64,000 bases of DNA from Epiperipatus broadwayi. Its lineage: Eukaryota; Onychophora; Udeonychophora; Euonychophora; Peripatidae. The position numbers and the translations under genes were made by a program. The notes beneath the pieces were generated by a model. The model saw only the letters and a list, made by a program, of their open reading frames with translations. It was not told the DNA's origin and ran no database searches. The stretch is taken from positions 4,774,001 to 4,838,000 of the forward strand of contig JAQFVV010000013.1 of the NCBI GenBank assembly GCA_028023455.1, written 5' to 3'. This document shows positions 38,501-53,500 of the stretch, in pieces. Numbering within the stretch: position 1 is the stretch's first letter; every line of letters begins with the position of its first letter.

Positions 38501-41500
38501 TGAATCTAATTCCTCTTTTTCTTACACATTTTAATAAATAATCTTTTTATTTAGTTTCTTCATCATTGATAATATTGTCTTTCTAGAATATCTTTTCTTT
38601 TTCTTCAAATCCATATCTTAAGACTTACAAATCTTTTTCTTAGAATTAACTTCAATAGTTCACAAAATAGCATTCTTTTATTATAATTTTTTATTAAGAT
38701 TTTTGTCACTATTTCCAACATCAGCTAACCGACATATTAAATAGTTAAAATAGTACTAACTTGCTCTGTTATCATCTTCACATATAATTATGCATTAGGA
38801 TTAGGTATTTAATTTCAAATTTAGTACAAATTTTATTATTCCTATCTTTATTAAAGCTTACATTTTAATATCTTTAAGTATTATTATATCATTAACAAAA
38901 CTGATACAAATATATTTTTTTAATCTCCAATGCTAATTCCATCCTCATCAAAATAAAATTCATTCACAATTCATCTAAATTAAATATTAAATAAAGATTA
39001 AAAGATATAATTTATTTTATATAGCTCCTTTTATATCTATCTTTTTTATAAGAAGTCTATTTATTCTACAAACATGTTTGGATTCATTTATACATTGATT
39101 AATTGTAATTTTTCTAATCTATTCTTTTTTCACTAAAACATCCAATAAAATAATATAATTTACTTGATAATTTTATTTTCCAAGATTAATGAAATAATCA
39201 TCTTCTAGTTAACTGTTGGTAATAAGACACCGATTATTATAGAACACAACATTTCAAATGATATTCTTCTCTTCTTTAGATGTTGCTGAAGTAATAAATG
39301 ACAGCCTAACATAGACTCATGAATAATTGAATTTAAGGTGATTATCCACTATATGAATCCAATCATTGGGACAAAATATAAGTAACATTTGAATTGAACT
39401 TTAAATAACTACAATAAAATGCCACCGCCAAAACAAGATAAAAATTATCTTTTCTTTTTTCAATGTTTTTTGCAAGAGTAGTTCTCTAACTTTAATTGCA
39501 TTTCTTATAATATTTGTAACAAAGTGCTCTTTAAACATCAGTATCTTTAATCTGTTATTTGGCATTACATTTTATTCTAAAGAAATCATAAAGGGTATAT
39601 TTCTTTGTAAAAATGCTAATTTATTATACCTTCATATTCTGATATAGATACTATAAACTATTATTTTTAAAATATTTTATCTAAAAATGTTTTTATATTA
39701 AAAATTATGAAATATGAAAGTGAATGATTTGGTTGAAGTAGTGAATGAATTGGTCAACAAAGGAAGTAAATTTGGAAAGACTTATTACTTTGTCTAATGT
39801 CAAATATTGGACAGGAAGTTATAGAATAAATTAATGGTTTTAAAAATAATTAATGATAATAAAAAAAAATGTTAGAGTAACAATTGTATTGAATAACTAG
39901 CTTTTAATAAAGATAGAATTTTATTTTGTGACCTGTTAATGTTAGATTTAAAAAGAAGAGACTTATTAAATGTTTTATTTAAAATGCAGTTTTTTATGGA
40001 ACTGAGCTGTTAACATTGGGTGGGGGGATATTGGAAGTTTTAGACCTGTGGATTTCAAGGGGAATAGAAAAAGATAAGTTGGTTAGAATAAGATTAGCTA
40101 GTTAGAAGGAGAGAAATTTAATTCCAAATATACTTCAACTTAAGGAGTTATGATATTCTTTGAAAAGAACTGTGGACAATAAAACTAACATAAGAGGGGG
40201 AAATGTTTGTAAGGAGGTGGAGAGTTTGTATGAATGTTTTGTATAGAATAAGGGATAAAAAGATATAGAGAAAGGCAGTCTGGCTTCAGGAGATCTACCT
40301 TTTGTCAAATAACTAATAATAATGATAGCAAACAATTTTAAATATTAGAAGAAAAAAGAAAGCATTATTTTTGGCAGAGAATTTTAATTTTAGAAATGAA
40401 TTTTAAAAAACAAATTGTTCTTAGAAAAGTAATCATATAGCTGAGATAAGTATATTAAAATGTAGGTAGTGAATGATATGATATGATTTTATTTTTAAAA
40501 AGCATGGTAGGTATTTATAAATTATAGATGTCTAAAGACTGTTTTCATTTGGACATTTATTAGAACTATAATTTCATTGAATGTTACCATTATTGATCAG
40601 AATTGCTCTCAGATATTCTTTTGGTATATAACTTTAAAGATCTCAGTATATAGTCTATTGCTTTGACTTATCATGCCTTAATAATGTATTAATATACTAT
40701 TTAAAATAGCCTGTAAGCATCTAGTATTAGTCAATAGATGGATATCTAATTGTTCTTAACTGGAAATAACAGTTCTTAGATAATCTTTATTAGTTTTGAC
40801 TGTTAGTAGAAAGAGAAATTATATTAGATTAGAATAATCTTATAGTTTGATTGTTCATTCATCAATGTTTCTTGGATTACCTGTCTTAAATATATGAGTT
40901 CATTTTTAGTACTTTTAGTAAATAAATTATTTCTTTTAATAGCTCAGATGGGTGTTTCTGAAGGAAAAGCTGTAGGATCTTGGTTTGGTCCAAATACAGT
41001 TGCTCATGTTTTAAAGTAAGTAACTATATCTATTGTAATAATGAATATATTTTTGTGCAATAATTACAAACTACTGTTTATATTAATATATTTAGACTAA
41101 ATATATTCCATTTATACTATCCATACATCTTGTTATATATTATTAATATTTATTCATGGATTATGATGATATTTTGGTAAATATTGTTTAATAACTTCAA
41201 GAAATCACGAGTTATTAAATGAACACAAGAAATTAGAACTAAAGATAAATGCTAAAAATGAGTAATGTACAATAGCTTTTAAAAAAAAAAAAAAGATTGA
41301 TAGAATTAATCATAGAATTAAATTTGGAGTGTTTTTGATAGAAAAAACTTACATTAAAAATAAATATTCCAATGTATTTGAAAAGGAAAGTTTTAATAAA
41401 TATGTTTCATCATTGTTTTCAACCGTTATGATCTATTGTAGAAAGAAAATCCAAGTTTAATCCATTTTTCCGCACCCAGTCTCTCTTCTTCACAAACAAA

Positions 41501-44500
41501 CCAGTAAACTTTTTTATACCCTCCATTCATTTTACATGATTTCTCTAGGTTTCTTACAATTTCTTGGAATCTGATTTAAAAACTTCAATTGTCCATTTCT
41601 TATTATTTGTTCAATAAGTCCAACCCAATTTTACTTCAGTCTCTTAATTCTTCCAATTCTTCCTATGATAATAGTAATACCTGTTTGATCTCTCACCCAT
41701 GTATTTCATGTTCGATCTTTTCTTGTTACTTCTAACATACATTCCTTTATATTTCATTGAATGCTCTAACATCTCTTCTGTTAAGAGTTCATGTCACAAG
41801 TCCATAAATAAGGAGTGTTAAAATACACCTATTAAAAACTTTCCTCTTCAGTCACATATGCTTTTCTTTTGATATTAAATTATCACTATCAAAAATACTC
41901 CATCCCAGCTTAATTCTGTGATTAATATCTTCCATTATATTTCCATCTATATTAATAATCTGACAAAATATTTGTAATTTTTAATTTCTAATTCATAATT
42001 ATCAATGTTTATTTTCATCTTTTAAGAAAATGTATTGAATATTACTTGAATTTTTTTAGCATTTATCTTTAATGCTACTTTTTTAGTTTTATCTGATAAC
42101 GATTGTAACACTCCCTGAAACTCTGAAGATTTATTTTCTAAAACATCATCTGCAAAATCTAAATGATTAAATAATTCTTTTTTACTTCTTTAACTTTCTA
42201 TTTTAATCCATAAAATATTTATTGTAAAATTTTAGTAAAAAGTTTTAGAAATATGCAATCAGTCTTGTATATCATTCTCAAATTTAATCTTAATATGATC
42301 ATATAAATTGATCACTGCTGTTAGATTTTGATGAATATTCTTCAGAATATAACAGTATTTTGAATATATATTTTGATTATCCATAGCTTTAAATGCATGT
42401 AGAATCAAATGATTTTCCATAATCTAGAAATCCAAAGTATAATAGCAACTCATTCATTGGTTCTTTCTATAAAGCGTCTCATTACTTGAATGCAATTCAA
42501 TTTGCTCAAATTATTTTTAAATCTAACTTGTTCTGTTGCTAGCTTAAAATTCACATTTCAATGTAGATGAGTTTTAAAAAGAACTGATAGAAGACTGATA
42601 GACCTGTATTTTCTAATATCTTTTATATCACTTTTCTTAAATATAATATTATAACTACATTTTTCAGTCAATCATGTACATTTTTATCTTTAGAGATTCT
42701 ATTCATCATTTGCTTTTTTAAAAATATTTGTAAAAATTCCATCACCTTCTGGAGCTTTTCCCTTCTTTCATAGATATAATAGCATTTTTTACTTCTTTAT
42801 ATAAAATATTTGGCAGTTGAGATGTAATAACTATAGAATATCTTTTATTATTTTAATTTTTTGTTCTTTGTTACAGTATAATTTTTTATAGAGCTCTACC
42901 ACACTTTTCATGAAATGTCATCTCTCTTTTTAGTCATATTCTTAACTTTTATTCTTATTGCTGAAATAGCTTTCCTTCCAATACCAAAATGGTGTTTTAC
43001 ACTATTGAGACATTTATTCTATTCCATAACTTTCCTTACCGATTCACAATTACATTTTTTTTATACACTTTACAAAATCTAAATCTTTAATTCTTTTTAA
43101 TAGAAATTGCTAATTTTTGGACAAGCAATTTTTTTTTCACTTTTTAATAGAATATCAATAGAAAATAGTCTAAACTATCTTCAAAGCCTATTAATATTTT
43201 TAAATTATTTGCACGTTGTAACTTAATTTATTTGAGTTTTTTTGAAGATGAAAAATACTAACTGTTAATACTGTCTTAGTTAATAGTTTTCATTTTTTAA
43301 ATTTTGCATTAACACATATTTTATATTTCACTAATCAGTAATCATTGTAATGCATTGATTCTATTAAGAACATTGCAATCTTGAAATATATATTTTCTGT
43401 TGGTCAAAATGTACTTCAATTCTGTTGTCTCTTCATGTGGATACTTCCATTTCATTTGGAATTTTTGTGAAAGAAAAAATTCATAATAAATAGATTTTTT
43501 TCCTTTCTGTCATTATAATTAAATTTATCTACAACATTTGTATGTTTCAATCCTTTACCACTTCCAGCATTAAAATCTCCCATGACAAATTAAAAATATT
43601 TGGTTTGATTCGAAGTATTTTGTACATCCATATAAAAATATGCTTCAGCACAATAACTTGTTGAGACATAAATCTGAATTATCTGTATTTTGATTTCTTT
43701 TATTAATGTGAATAACTAATCTTACCTCTCTGTCTGATATAACATGTTTCCATAATATTGCTCTTTCAATTTTATTTGCAATAAATCCCACTCCACTTGT
43801 CCTTCTGATGTTTGTCTTTTTAGTAAAATATATGCCCAATTTTTAAATCAGTAGTCTTTTCGCTATTTCATCTAAGTTCTCAAAACAATGTCCCATTTAA
43901 TATTTGATATCAGTTTAATCTTCCTTCATTCTAAAGTGATCTGTGGTTATAGGTTTCTAAACAAAAGAGTCATCGTTGAATGGCAACTTGGACCTACAAT
44001 CAGGAGATTCTTGGCATCCACTACTTTTTACCTCTACGGACTGTAATTTGGTTTTGGCTGTCATGATTAGAAATATCTAAAAAAAGATCATTCACACAAA
44101 TTCATCTTGCCTTCAAGAAAACTCACCTGATGTTGCAGTTAAGAACTATCAGGTAACTGAGAAGAAATGCCATGGTGTTTATTGATCATAAACTCAGAGA
44201 TAAAAAAAAAACCCAGCAAATTTATAATGCTATCTGATATTGTTGGTAAACAATCTATGTTCTTTGTCATATGAATAATCACATTGTAGTAATAGCTGTT
44301 AATGACAAGAATGTATGGGATGGGTATTAGGAATGTTCATTTAGTTAGTAACAAACTCCTTTCTACAGTTAAATTTTCAATATTTGCATACATTTAAAAA
44401 CTGCAAATGTATAACCTTTATATAATGTTAATACATTATATATGTAATGAGTGAATTTAGTTCATTTTTTTGAAACATTTTTTTTTTTCTGCAGTTGATC

Positions 44501-47500
44501 TGTTTAAATAAACTATAAACATGTAATATATTTTTTAGGAAATTAACAAAATTTGATAATTGGAGTTCTTTAGTAATTCATGTTGCCATGGACAACACTG
44601 TTATCATAGATGATATCAGTAAGTAGTTAAATCATTTTAAATAAAAATATTACAATTAAGAATAAATAATTAAGATGTGTTGAATTTTGATATTTACATT
44701 TTTTTTTACTGATCATAGAATTTGAAGTACACTTGGGTCTTGATTTATGCGGTAGATAGGTTCCGCAAAAAACACACATAAAGGAAATCGCACAAAAATA
44801 GACTTAACTTACATTGGACAATGTGAGATATGTTCTATAATTTTTGAAAATTGCATAAAAGCAAAGCAACAAGGTAAAATTACTTTAAAATTCACATAAA
44901 AAAAATAATGAAATAAAGTACGACAATTAAAAAATTGATACAAGATAAACTTTTTTTACTTTTTTTATTAACGATTTAATTTTATTCAAAACAATATGTT
45001 TTTATGTATAATTTATTTTACATTTTTTCAAACATATTTTAATCGTTATCGCTATTTGACAATATGCAGATACATTTGAGAACTGATAAGAAATCAGATT
45101 CATCACAAGAGGAAATACAATTAGTGCCAACTTCAGTCTCATGCTGTGTTTAATAAATGCATCAACTGAAAATTTTTGTTCATGGCTTCAAGTCGCTTTA
45201 AAACTGTCATTATCATAGCGAATATGCGGTCATGTTTAGAACATACCGTAAGGCACTGATTTGTTGCTACTCATTTTGAACCAAAGGGAGCACTTGACAT
45301 TCAAAATGAAAATGTATATTTTAGAGTATTTTTTTTGTATTTTTTTTTTTTACATATAAATTATTTTGATAAAATCTGCTGAAAATATAATTATTTTAGA
45401 AAAATAGTTAAAATTTTAGTAAAAATTCTTTACTTTTACATAAATGTAAATTGAGAAAAAAATCAATGATGTACACAGCATTTTCTAATAGGTTACAAAC
45501 GTTCTTTTTAGGTTATTTGCTATATAATATTTTTATAATTATAAATCAAAATTTATTTTTGAAAAAACTTTTATTCACTTTCATAATCTGACAAATTATT
45601 AATTTGCTTTTTACAAACCAATCTAATATTAAAAGATGAATATATTTTTACTACTGATTCTGTAATTGAACCAATCAAAAGTTTAAAACTTTAATTCACT
45701 CAGCCAATAAAAAATTTTTCAGTCTAAAAGTTAATGGTTTTCTGTTGACAATGTAATTGGTGATTAAGCTTTGAGATGATGATTTTACTAATTGTTTATG
45801 AAACTCGCGATATTCAGATATACAACTATTTTTCTTGTTGGAATTTAAGAACTCATTCATAATTCATGTCTTTAACAAGGAAATGATTGTCCAATTGATT
45901 AGAAAGTTGAAGACTTTCTCGAATCATTTTTGCTGTGAAACGAACAAGTTCCAATTTTGTTTCATTATCTTTTTCTAAATCTTCTATAATATCTAAATTT
46001 ATTGCCAAACCTTTTTTCAACAGGCATTTAAAGTATGTAAAATATAATGTGTGTATATAAAATGAGGAAATCCCAATTTTAAGTGAAATATGAACTTCTT
46101 TATCGCATAAAAGAAAACCTCATAAAAAGATATTAAGAAGAAACATGAATCACATAACTTCAAAATCGCATTAAAAAAATCCGCTTAAAACAAGATCCAG
46201 GTATATATGTATACACACGAATAAATCATATACATTTTTTTTTTCATTTGTTACTTCCACATTATTGACATGTGGACCAATTAAAATAAAGGTGACTTTA
46301 AAAGTTGTCTTTAAATGGTTTATTGCAGGGTAAAAACTTCTTTAATATAAAGAAAACAGTGAAGAAGACAGTATTTATCATTCTGGATGTTGAAAATTGT
46401 TTTTTTTTTTTCTTGATTTATTTTTTTTAAAAAGAATCAGATGCCCATTTACTGATCAATGATCAGATATTTAACCGAAAAAAAAAAAGAAAAAAAAAGC
46501 TTACTTAGGAAAAATATGCCAGTAAAAGAAGTACTTTATTAAAGTATGAAATTGCAGAAGTCTGGATTATTTTTGAAGAAGTGCATTAAGTAATTTCAGA
46601 GCAGAATAATGTATGCATTTTTGAAAGAATTGATTAGATAGTGTTAGCCATAATAAAAATAATATTTTGTATTAAGAGGATAATATTTTTTAGTGAGTGT
46701 TGATTGACTTTTAAGAGATCAATATGAGTAATCAGTCACTGATAGATCAATTGCTTAAAATATAAATTTTAGCCCTGAAACAGATTAATATTGATAATTA
46801 AAGAGAAACATTAAGCAAGAGTGACATATGAAAGTGAAAAGCTTTAATTCAAATAATTTAAGCAATGCTTTAAAGGGAATTTATAAGTAGAAATAAATAT
46901 TTTAGTAATATCAATGGCTGTAGATATTGTTTTAACATAATATTAATTTTTTTAAAAAGAGATATTACTAAACATGCAGTGTTAAGTTAGTAATGCTTTT
47001 ACTTTTCAACTGCAGTTCTGTCTTCTTCTTTACTGGAGGATTTCGATAGTGAAGATAGTGAACCAAATCTATAACACTTGGCTTTTTCCAAGTCCTTGCA
47101 TTTATTGAATTCAACCAAGATTATCAACTTAATATTGTGTTTCTTATTAGGATTTTTTTTTTTTAGAAATAATTTTTCATAATGAAAATGAATATTTTTG
47201 GAAATAAAAAATTCTTATAATATAAAGATGTATTAATTACAATACTTGGTCTTTTTTGGTTAGTTTATCTTGAAATATATGATGCTATAAGGTTAAAGTT
47301 CCATTTAATAAAATGAAGCAATAGATATTATATTGCTTTGAGAATTTAGAATTCAATTGTTGTCTAGTAAAATAATTAGTTAATAAAGTATAGTTATTCT
47401 GCAAATGAACTTTATACTTTTTATGGTCACAGAATCTGGCTAGTATCATCATACAGGCTAGCATCATTGTAAAAGTATATTGAAAAATATATACTTGGAT

Positions 47501-50500
47501 TTAACAACTATAAAATTAAAATTTAATGCCCTTTTCTAAAGCTAAAGATGTTGTTAATTCAGGAATGTATTATACATGTGGACACTATACTATAAAAAAA
47601 TCAAGATATTCAATAAATATGTTATACTTTTATTGAAACAGGCAAAACTCTCTATATAGTATTGCTACTCAGTGCAAGCCAGAGTAATCAATGGATGCAA
47701 ACACTTGTGCATAAAATCCCCATCTAGTGTCTACTCATCCAATATCCTCAGACTAGTTTCTGGCTTGTGGCCTTCATCAGTGAGGAACCTTGGATCTGAG
47801 AGCACTGCAACTAGATCTTAGGATCTAATACAATCCTCCAGCAACTTTTATCTCTACTTAACTACAATACTATGAGTCTTAAAATTAAAAACACATATTT
47901 TCAATCCGAGCTCATTAGCTTATATAGTCATATAGATCTGAACTCAGTTTAGTACCCATACATTTTGGTGTCTTTGGTTCTTTAATGACCATAGCCACCA
48001 CTATCTTATTAGGCAGGATTGGTTTTAAGCCAATAAACATCATATGATCACCATTTCTTATGCCTGCTTATAACTGTTATAACTGGCTTGCACTGAGTGG
48101 CAATACTGTATGGAGAGTTTTGCCTGTTTTAATAACAGTTATAAACAAGCATGAGAAATGGTGATGTTTTTACTTTTATTGGTAATGATGCTATAACTAA
48201 CCTATTAAAAATCATGATAATTTGTTGATATCGTATGATATTTTTTTATAAAAAAACTTTATGAGATTTTTTTAAAGATAGTTAGGCATATTCATAGTCT
48301 AATCACAGCAATTTTAATTAATAAAAGAACTACTTCAATGGTGAATTTGTTAATCTTAAAAAAAAAGATATAAAAGCCACTGATTAAAAATAATTCTTAT
48401 GATAGTCTTAGATTTTAATAAGACTTAAGATTCATCAGTTTATAAATAATCATTTCATAGATTTCATAGCTATCATATAGATTATCAGTAACATATATTA
48501 GAAAGGTTCAAAAATGACCACTATAATAACTACTTATCCATGGAGTTTATATATGATACTCTTTGAGATTTCAACATACTTTGTGCATTTATCTATGCAT
48601 TTCAGTCTATTTGCATGTTGCATGTTAATGTGATATTGCTATTTTTATTATTCATTGGTATTAATGTTAACCCAAAAAGACTCCAGTGAATTATTGATAA
48701 ATTGTATCATTTTATCTATTTTTTAATTTTATTTTATGTTGATAACTGTTTGTGTAGCATTTTTTAATAATGATACCTGAATGTTCTCAACTGGAAATTA
48801 AATTCAGGAAGGAAGACAATGAAAATGATCACCCATAAGAAATTATTTAGTAATTAGTTATTACTCTTACAATATTCCTTGTAGTGAAGTGCTAGAGAAA
48901 CATGTATTGGGCTATTTAATGATGATACTTGTTTTTTTTTTGCTATTTACCAGAAAAGGTGTTAAGTCTGTCATATTTATAAGTAAAATTTTAATTATTA
49001 AGTCATAAATATTTAGAGATTTATTGATTTTACTGTATTCTTATGTTGTGTTGTAGGTAGATCATGGTTTCTTTGTATAGGAAAGTTGTTATCCTTGATT
49101 TTTTAATTAACATTTTAAATTGTTAGGTTTCCTATTGGCAGGTCTAAGAACTAAATTTGTTGACAATAAGGTCTTCACTATTTATGTCATTCAAAGATTT
49201 AAATGTAAACTTAATTTATATATTTTGAGCTTATATATTTAATCCAAATCTAAATTTGTAAAGTCATGTTAAGAGGATTTTTCATACTTTATGGATAAAG
49301 TTAATTATTTAGAAAAACTTAATATTTACATGTATTGCTAAAAGTTATCAATGAGAAAAGTTATTTTAGCTTGATATCTTTATCTGGTATGCTTGTGGAA
49401 TATTGTAATGAAATTGGATATTTCATCTTATCAGCTATAGGGAAGTATACAGGTCTTTCACAGCTGTTCCATTTTCCATCATGGTAAGAAATCTTTGAAA
49501 ACAGGAAATGAATTCATCTAAGTAGCAGAATCATTGTTAAATTCCTATTTGTTGCCTTCTCCATAAAAGATTATATTAACAGTCTATTTTTTCATTGAAA
49601 AAATTTGGTTTGTATAAAACTTATATATGTAAGTGTAGTGACATTCATTTTTCATATCATTAAAAATATATATAAATATGGTTTATTGCTCAGAAGTTAA
49701 TAAGAAATTTGACCTTGGAAATGACAGAGTTGGAGTTACAATTTATGGACTTAAAACTTCAGAATCCACCACATTACTACTATAAAATATTAGACACTGC
49801 TTTGGGTTATTTATAATGTATTTATTTTTAGTGTGATTAGTGATAGTGAAAGGCTTCATCATCTATGTTTTCAGTAATAAAATTGATAATGTTTTTTTTT
49901 AGTATTTTATGCAAAGTGATTATTTAAATAAAAATATTTTATGCAATATTATGAAGAGTTCTGATATCTGTGCTTCAAGATTTATACTTTATGGCAAAAA
50001 AGCCTTTTCTATTTATACAATGACAATATGTTAAAGATTTTTATGGGTGAAAGATGTAAATATAATTTTCAAGTTCATCTGTTATTGGCTGCCAAACATT
50101 ATCTATCATAATAGGACTGATATTTTGAGTGGATCTCATGGGAGGTTCATTATGGCTAGCAAAAACTATGTTTACATTAATAATAATTTTTAGTATTAGC
50201 ATCATCTTTAGATAATGATAAATAAGACCCAGCTGAAATATTGGTGCTTTTATACTAGTAACAAGAAATTACACTCGTGGATGAAATGATAATTACATTT
50301 ATATATATATATATTGTAACGGGATGGGGGTATGAAAGACTGGGCTGAATCTGGGGTGATGGAATATTATCATCAACTCCAAATAAATACAAAATCTCTG
50401 AGAGATCATTGAGAGATCAGCCTGTTAACTCAGAAGAATAACTAAAATAACTAATCATCAACCAGCATCATCAAAAAGTAAAAGTAAATATCAGTAATAC

Positions 50501-53500
50501 TCAAAATATCATTCATCATCATGAATGATCCACAATAAAATATATTAAAATCAACAGTTCATCTTGTGACTGGATTGGAAATGGATTTTCTGTAGACCAG
50601 GCTAACTATTGAGCCTTTGCCAGCTTGTACAATTATTTAAACATAACAGATGCACCACTTAAGTGCTCATCCATCAGAATACATAAGAATCAGAAATTGA
50701 AACAATAATGCTGGGACATTTAAAACATGCTAATCATCATCAATGCTCTGGCCACTTAAGTGCCATTAATGTACTGGCCAACTATAAACTTAAATTTTTA
50801 ATAAGACTAAACTAAAATTAAAGGTAGTGCATGGGATTTGCGCCAACCAGGATGATGATTGATCATCTCTGGATGCCCAAAAGCACTAAATACACATCCC
50901 CATTTATATATTCGTTCCTGTGTGCAGATCTAGCTCAGAGAACATAAGCTCTATTACTGAATGTGACAAAGAGATGATGGAAACAATTTTTAACAATTGA
51001 AACACAAGTTTATTAACAATAATAATAAAATGGAAATTAAGATCCATAGAAATAAGATTACTCACATATAAACTTTATGATTTTGATTACAATACAAAAT
51101 TTCAATTATCACATCGCGATTTACATAATTACTATTCAAAATTCAAATTGTTACATTGATTTACATATATGTGCGCACAGATGCACGATTTCTAATATAC
51201 AATTATCTATTTCAATTGATAATCAATAATGACAAAAATGATTAAATTTTACATATGTGTTCTATTTTAATTTGTTACAATAATATTACATTTTCTATAA
51301 TTAATTAATTTGGAAAACACATAAATTTCACACATATACGTGTGTATAAACAAAATATATTTTAAAATTTAATTTCAGTTTATAAGTTCTTTTTTTTTTT
51401 TATCAAACTAAATAAACTCAACTTTTGTTTGACAGGTACTTGTTGATTAATTATCAAGATCTCTAAATATAAAATGTCTCTCTTTTTTTTTTTTTAATAA
51501 ATGAAAAATAAAATTGTTTTATATATCTGTCACTTCAGGCCAAAGAAAATTTAAAATTTCATTATTATATATAACTGCTGTTAGATTTCAACTCAAGCAA
51601 AAGTTACTTGTTTGTTTTAACTTTAAGTTATTAATTTATAATTTTAAAAGTCATTTTAAGAAATATTAAAATAAAATAACTCACTGTATATACATGCGAT
51701 GTGTTTATCTGTGGTTCCCTGCGTGTATAGATAAACAGCAGCATAAGTACCCCAATTTCTTCAAGCTTTCTCTTGGTAAGCTTGGTTTTTGGTCCATCAG
51801 AAAAATATAATTTCGGTTTTGTTGTCATCATCAGGGAAAAGTATTCAAGTAATTTGTTGGCATACCATGAGCTTCCTTTTGTAGTCCAAGCAATTGTCAA
51901 GCTGTCTTCTAGAACATATTTAAGCAGCTAGTTGATCCATTTGAAGTGACCCTGGCCTCATGAATCAAAACTCTGCAGTAAACTATAGGGCAGCTACTGG
52001 ACTGTACTCCCTTAGATCTTCATAGGAGCTCTGTATAACTCTGCTAGCTATTTTGTCCTCATTTTTTTTTTCAGGCTATTGATTCAGAAGTGACCCAGCT
52101 TCAAGTAAATCAAAACTCCTGTCAAGGAAAATAGTAGCAGCTCCTGAATCTACTGACCCGCCTTCAGCTACATCAGTTTATGGTAGCTATTCTGCCAACT
52201 CTGATATAGCCAACAACAAACTACAGCTATCTATTTTGGTCAGCTAATTGCTGCCACTTACTCAAAAAATTTTAGTAACCAAGCTGTTCTGTTCAGCTCT
52301 TACAAAAACTACAATCCAGACTGATGCTGATATTTTTATCAGCTCCTTTATAAAATCATCTGAGTGGATAACAACACCTTGATTGAAAACAGAGTTTTAT
52401 CACTCTAATCACTTGAAATCTATATACATGTTTTTACTTAGGGGATTTATAATAGATAGAAATTTTGTTTAATTAATTAAAAAATTTCAAAAATACCATA
52501 CTTGTTTTTAAATCTCAAAATCAAAATAATAATAATACAATATTCATATTTATTCAGATCTTTTAAAAGTTTAATTTATAAAACAATATTTTAAATCAGA
52601 GTTATTATTTATTTATTTATTTCAAGGATTGTAGAAAATATCTACTACAATTTTTGTCTGTGTTTCTACTTTTTTCCTTTCAATTTTACATATATATCTG
52701 CACACACACTATATTATTGTATGCTATGTAACCCAACTGGTTACAATATATATATGCAACACAGAAGATAAATTTCTCCTAAAAAGTTGTCACATATTCA
52801 CTAAGGAAGATAAGACAAAATAATATGAAACTTTTTAACTACTGTTCAAAAGATCTTCAACACTTCTCTAAAAAGGAACTAAAGGACAAAGCATTACTAA
52901 TGGATTTAAATTTTTCTTTCCTGTTTTATTTCTAACTGAGAATAGTTGTATTATTTACTGTGAAATATTTATGATTAGCTATATTGGCTATGGATTATAT
53001 ACCTGAAAGAAAAGTCTTAAATTCATTTATAACTGGGAAAAAAAAGAATCTCAATTTTTTTATACCAAATTCAAATCCTATAACATAGACATAGAAAATT
53101 CTTGCATTAGCCACTATTATAAAGCTTGACAGGTATGATATTAAGATCTATAAATCATCAAAGTTAATAGACAAGTTCTAAAAGATACAAGAACATACAG
53201 GGTTTAGAGAAGTTATCAATAGATTATGAGAATAGACAGCTCAGTGTTAAAAGCATGTAAAAGAGTCAAATATTTTTAGGGGAATTAATACTATTTTAAT
53301 ATGTGGTTATTATAGAAGGGCTGTTGTGTATAGCATTCAGATATTAGTCTGAGCTTAAGCAGTGGTAAATCCATAAACTACTGCAGAAAGCATTTAATGT
53401 ATATTAATAACAATAAACATTCACAAGTTATTAAGATGTAAACCAAAGACAGGTCTGAGTTTTTTTTGCTATGTTTTATATTCTCAATAGTGACAATAGA

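Larger units (their letters stand above)
34590..40942. other. ATG4 intron
   Basis: About 6.4 kb. It contains the tandem array at 35340-36450 and a possible SINE remnant at 37485-37610. The rest (36450-40942) is AT-rich and unassigned; 39990-40270 is G/A-rich on the plus strand. Confidence 0.7.

Noticed and set aside
51631-51900. Minus-strand frame as a host exon or retroelement pol piece
   Set aside because: A second frame also reads plausibly (GTYAAVYLYTQG), but neither could be tied to a family.
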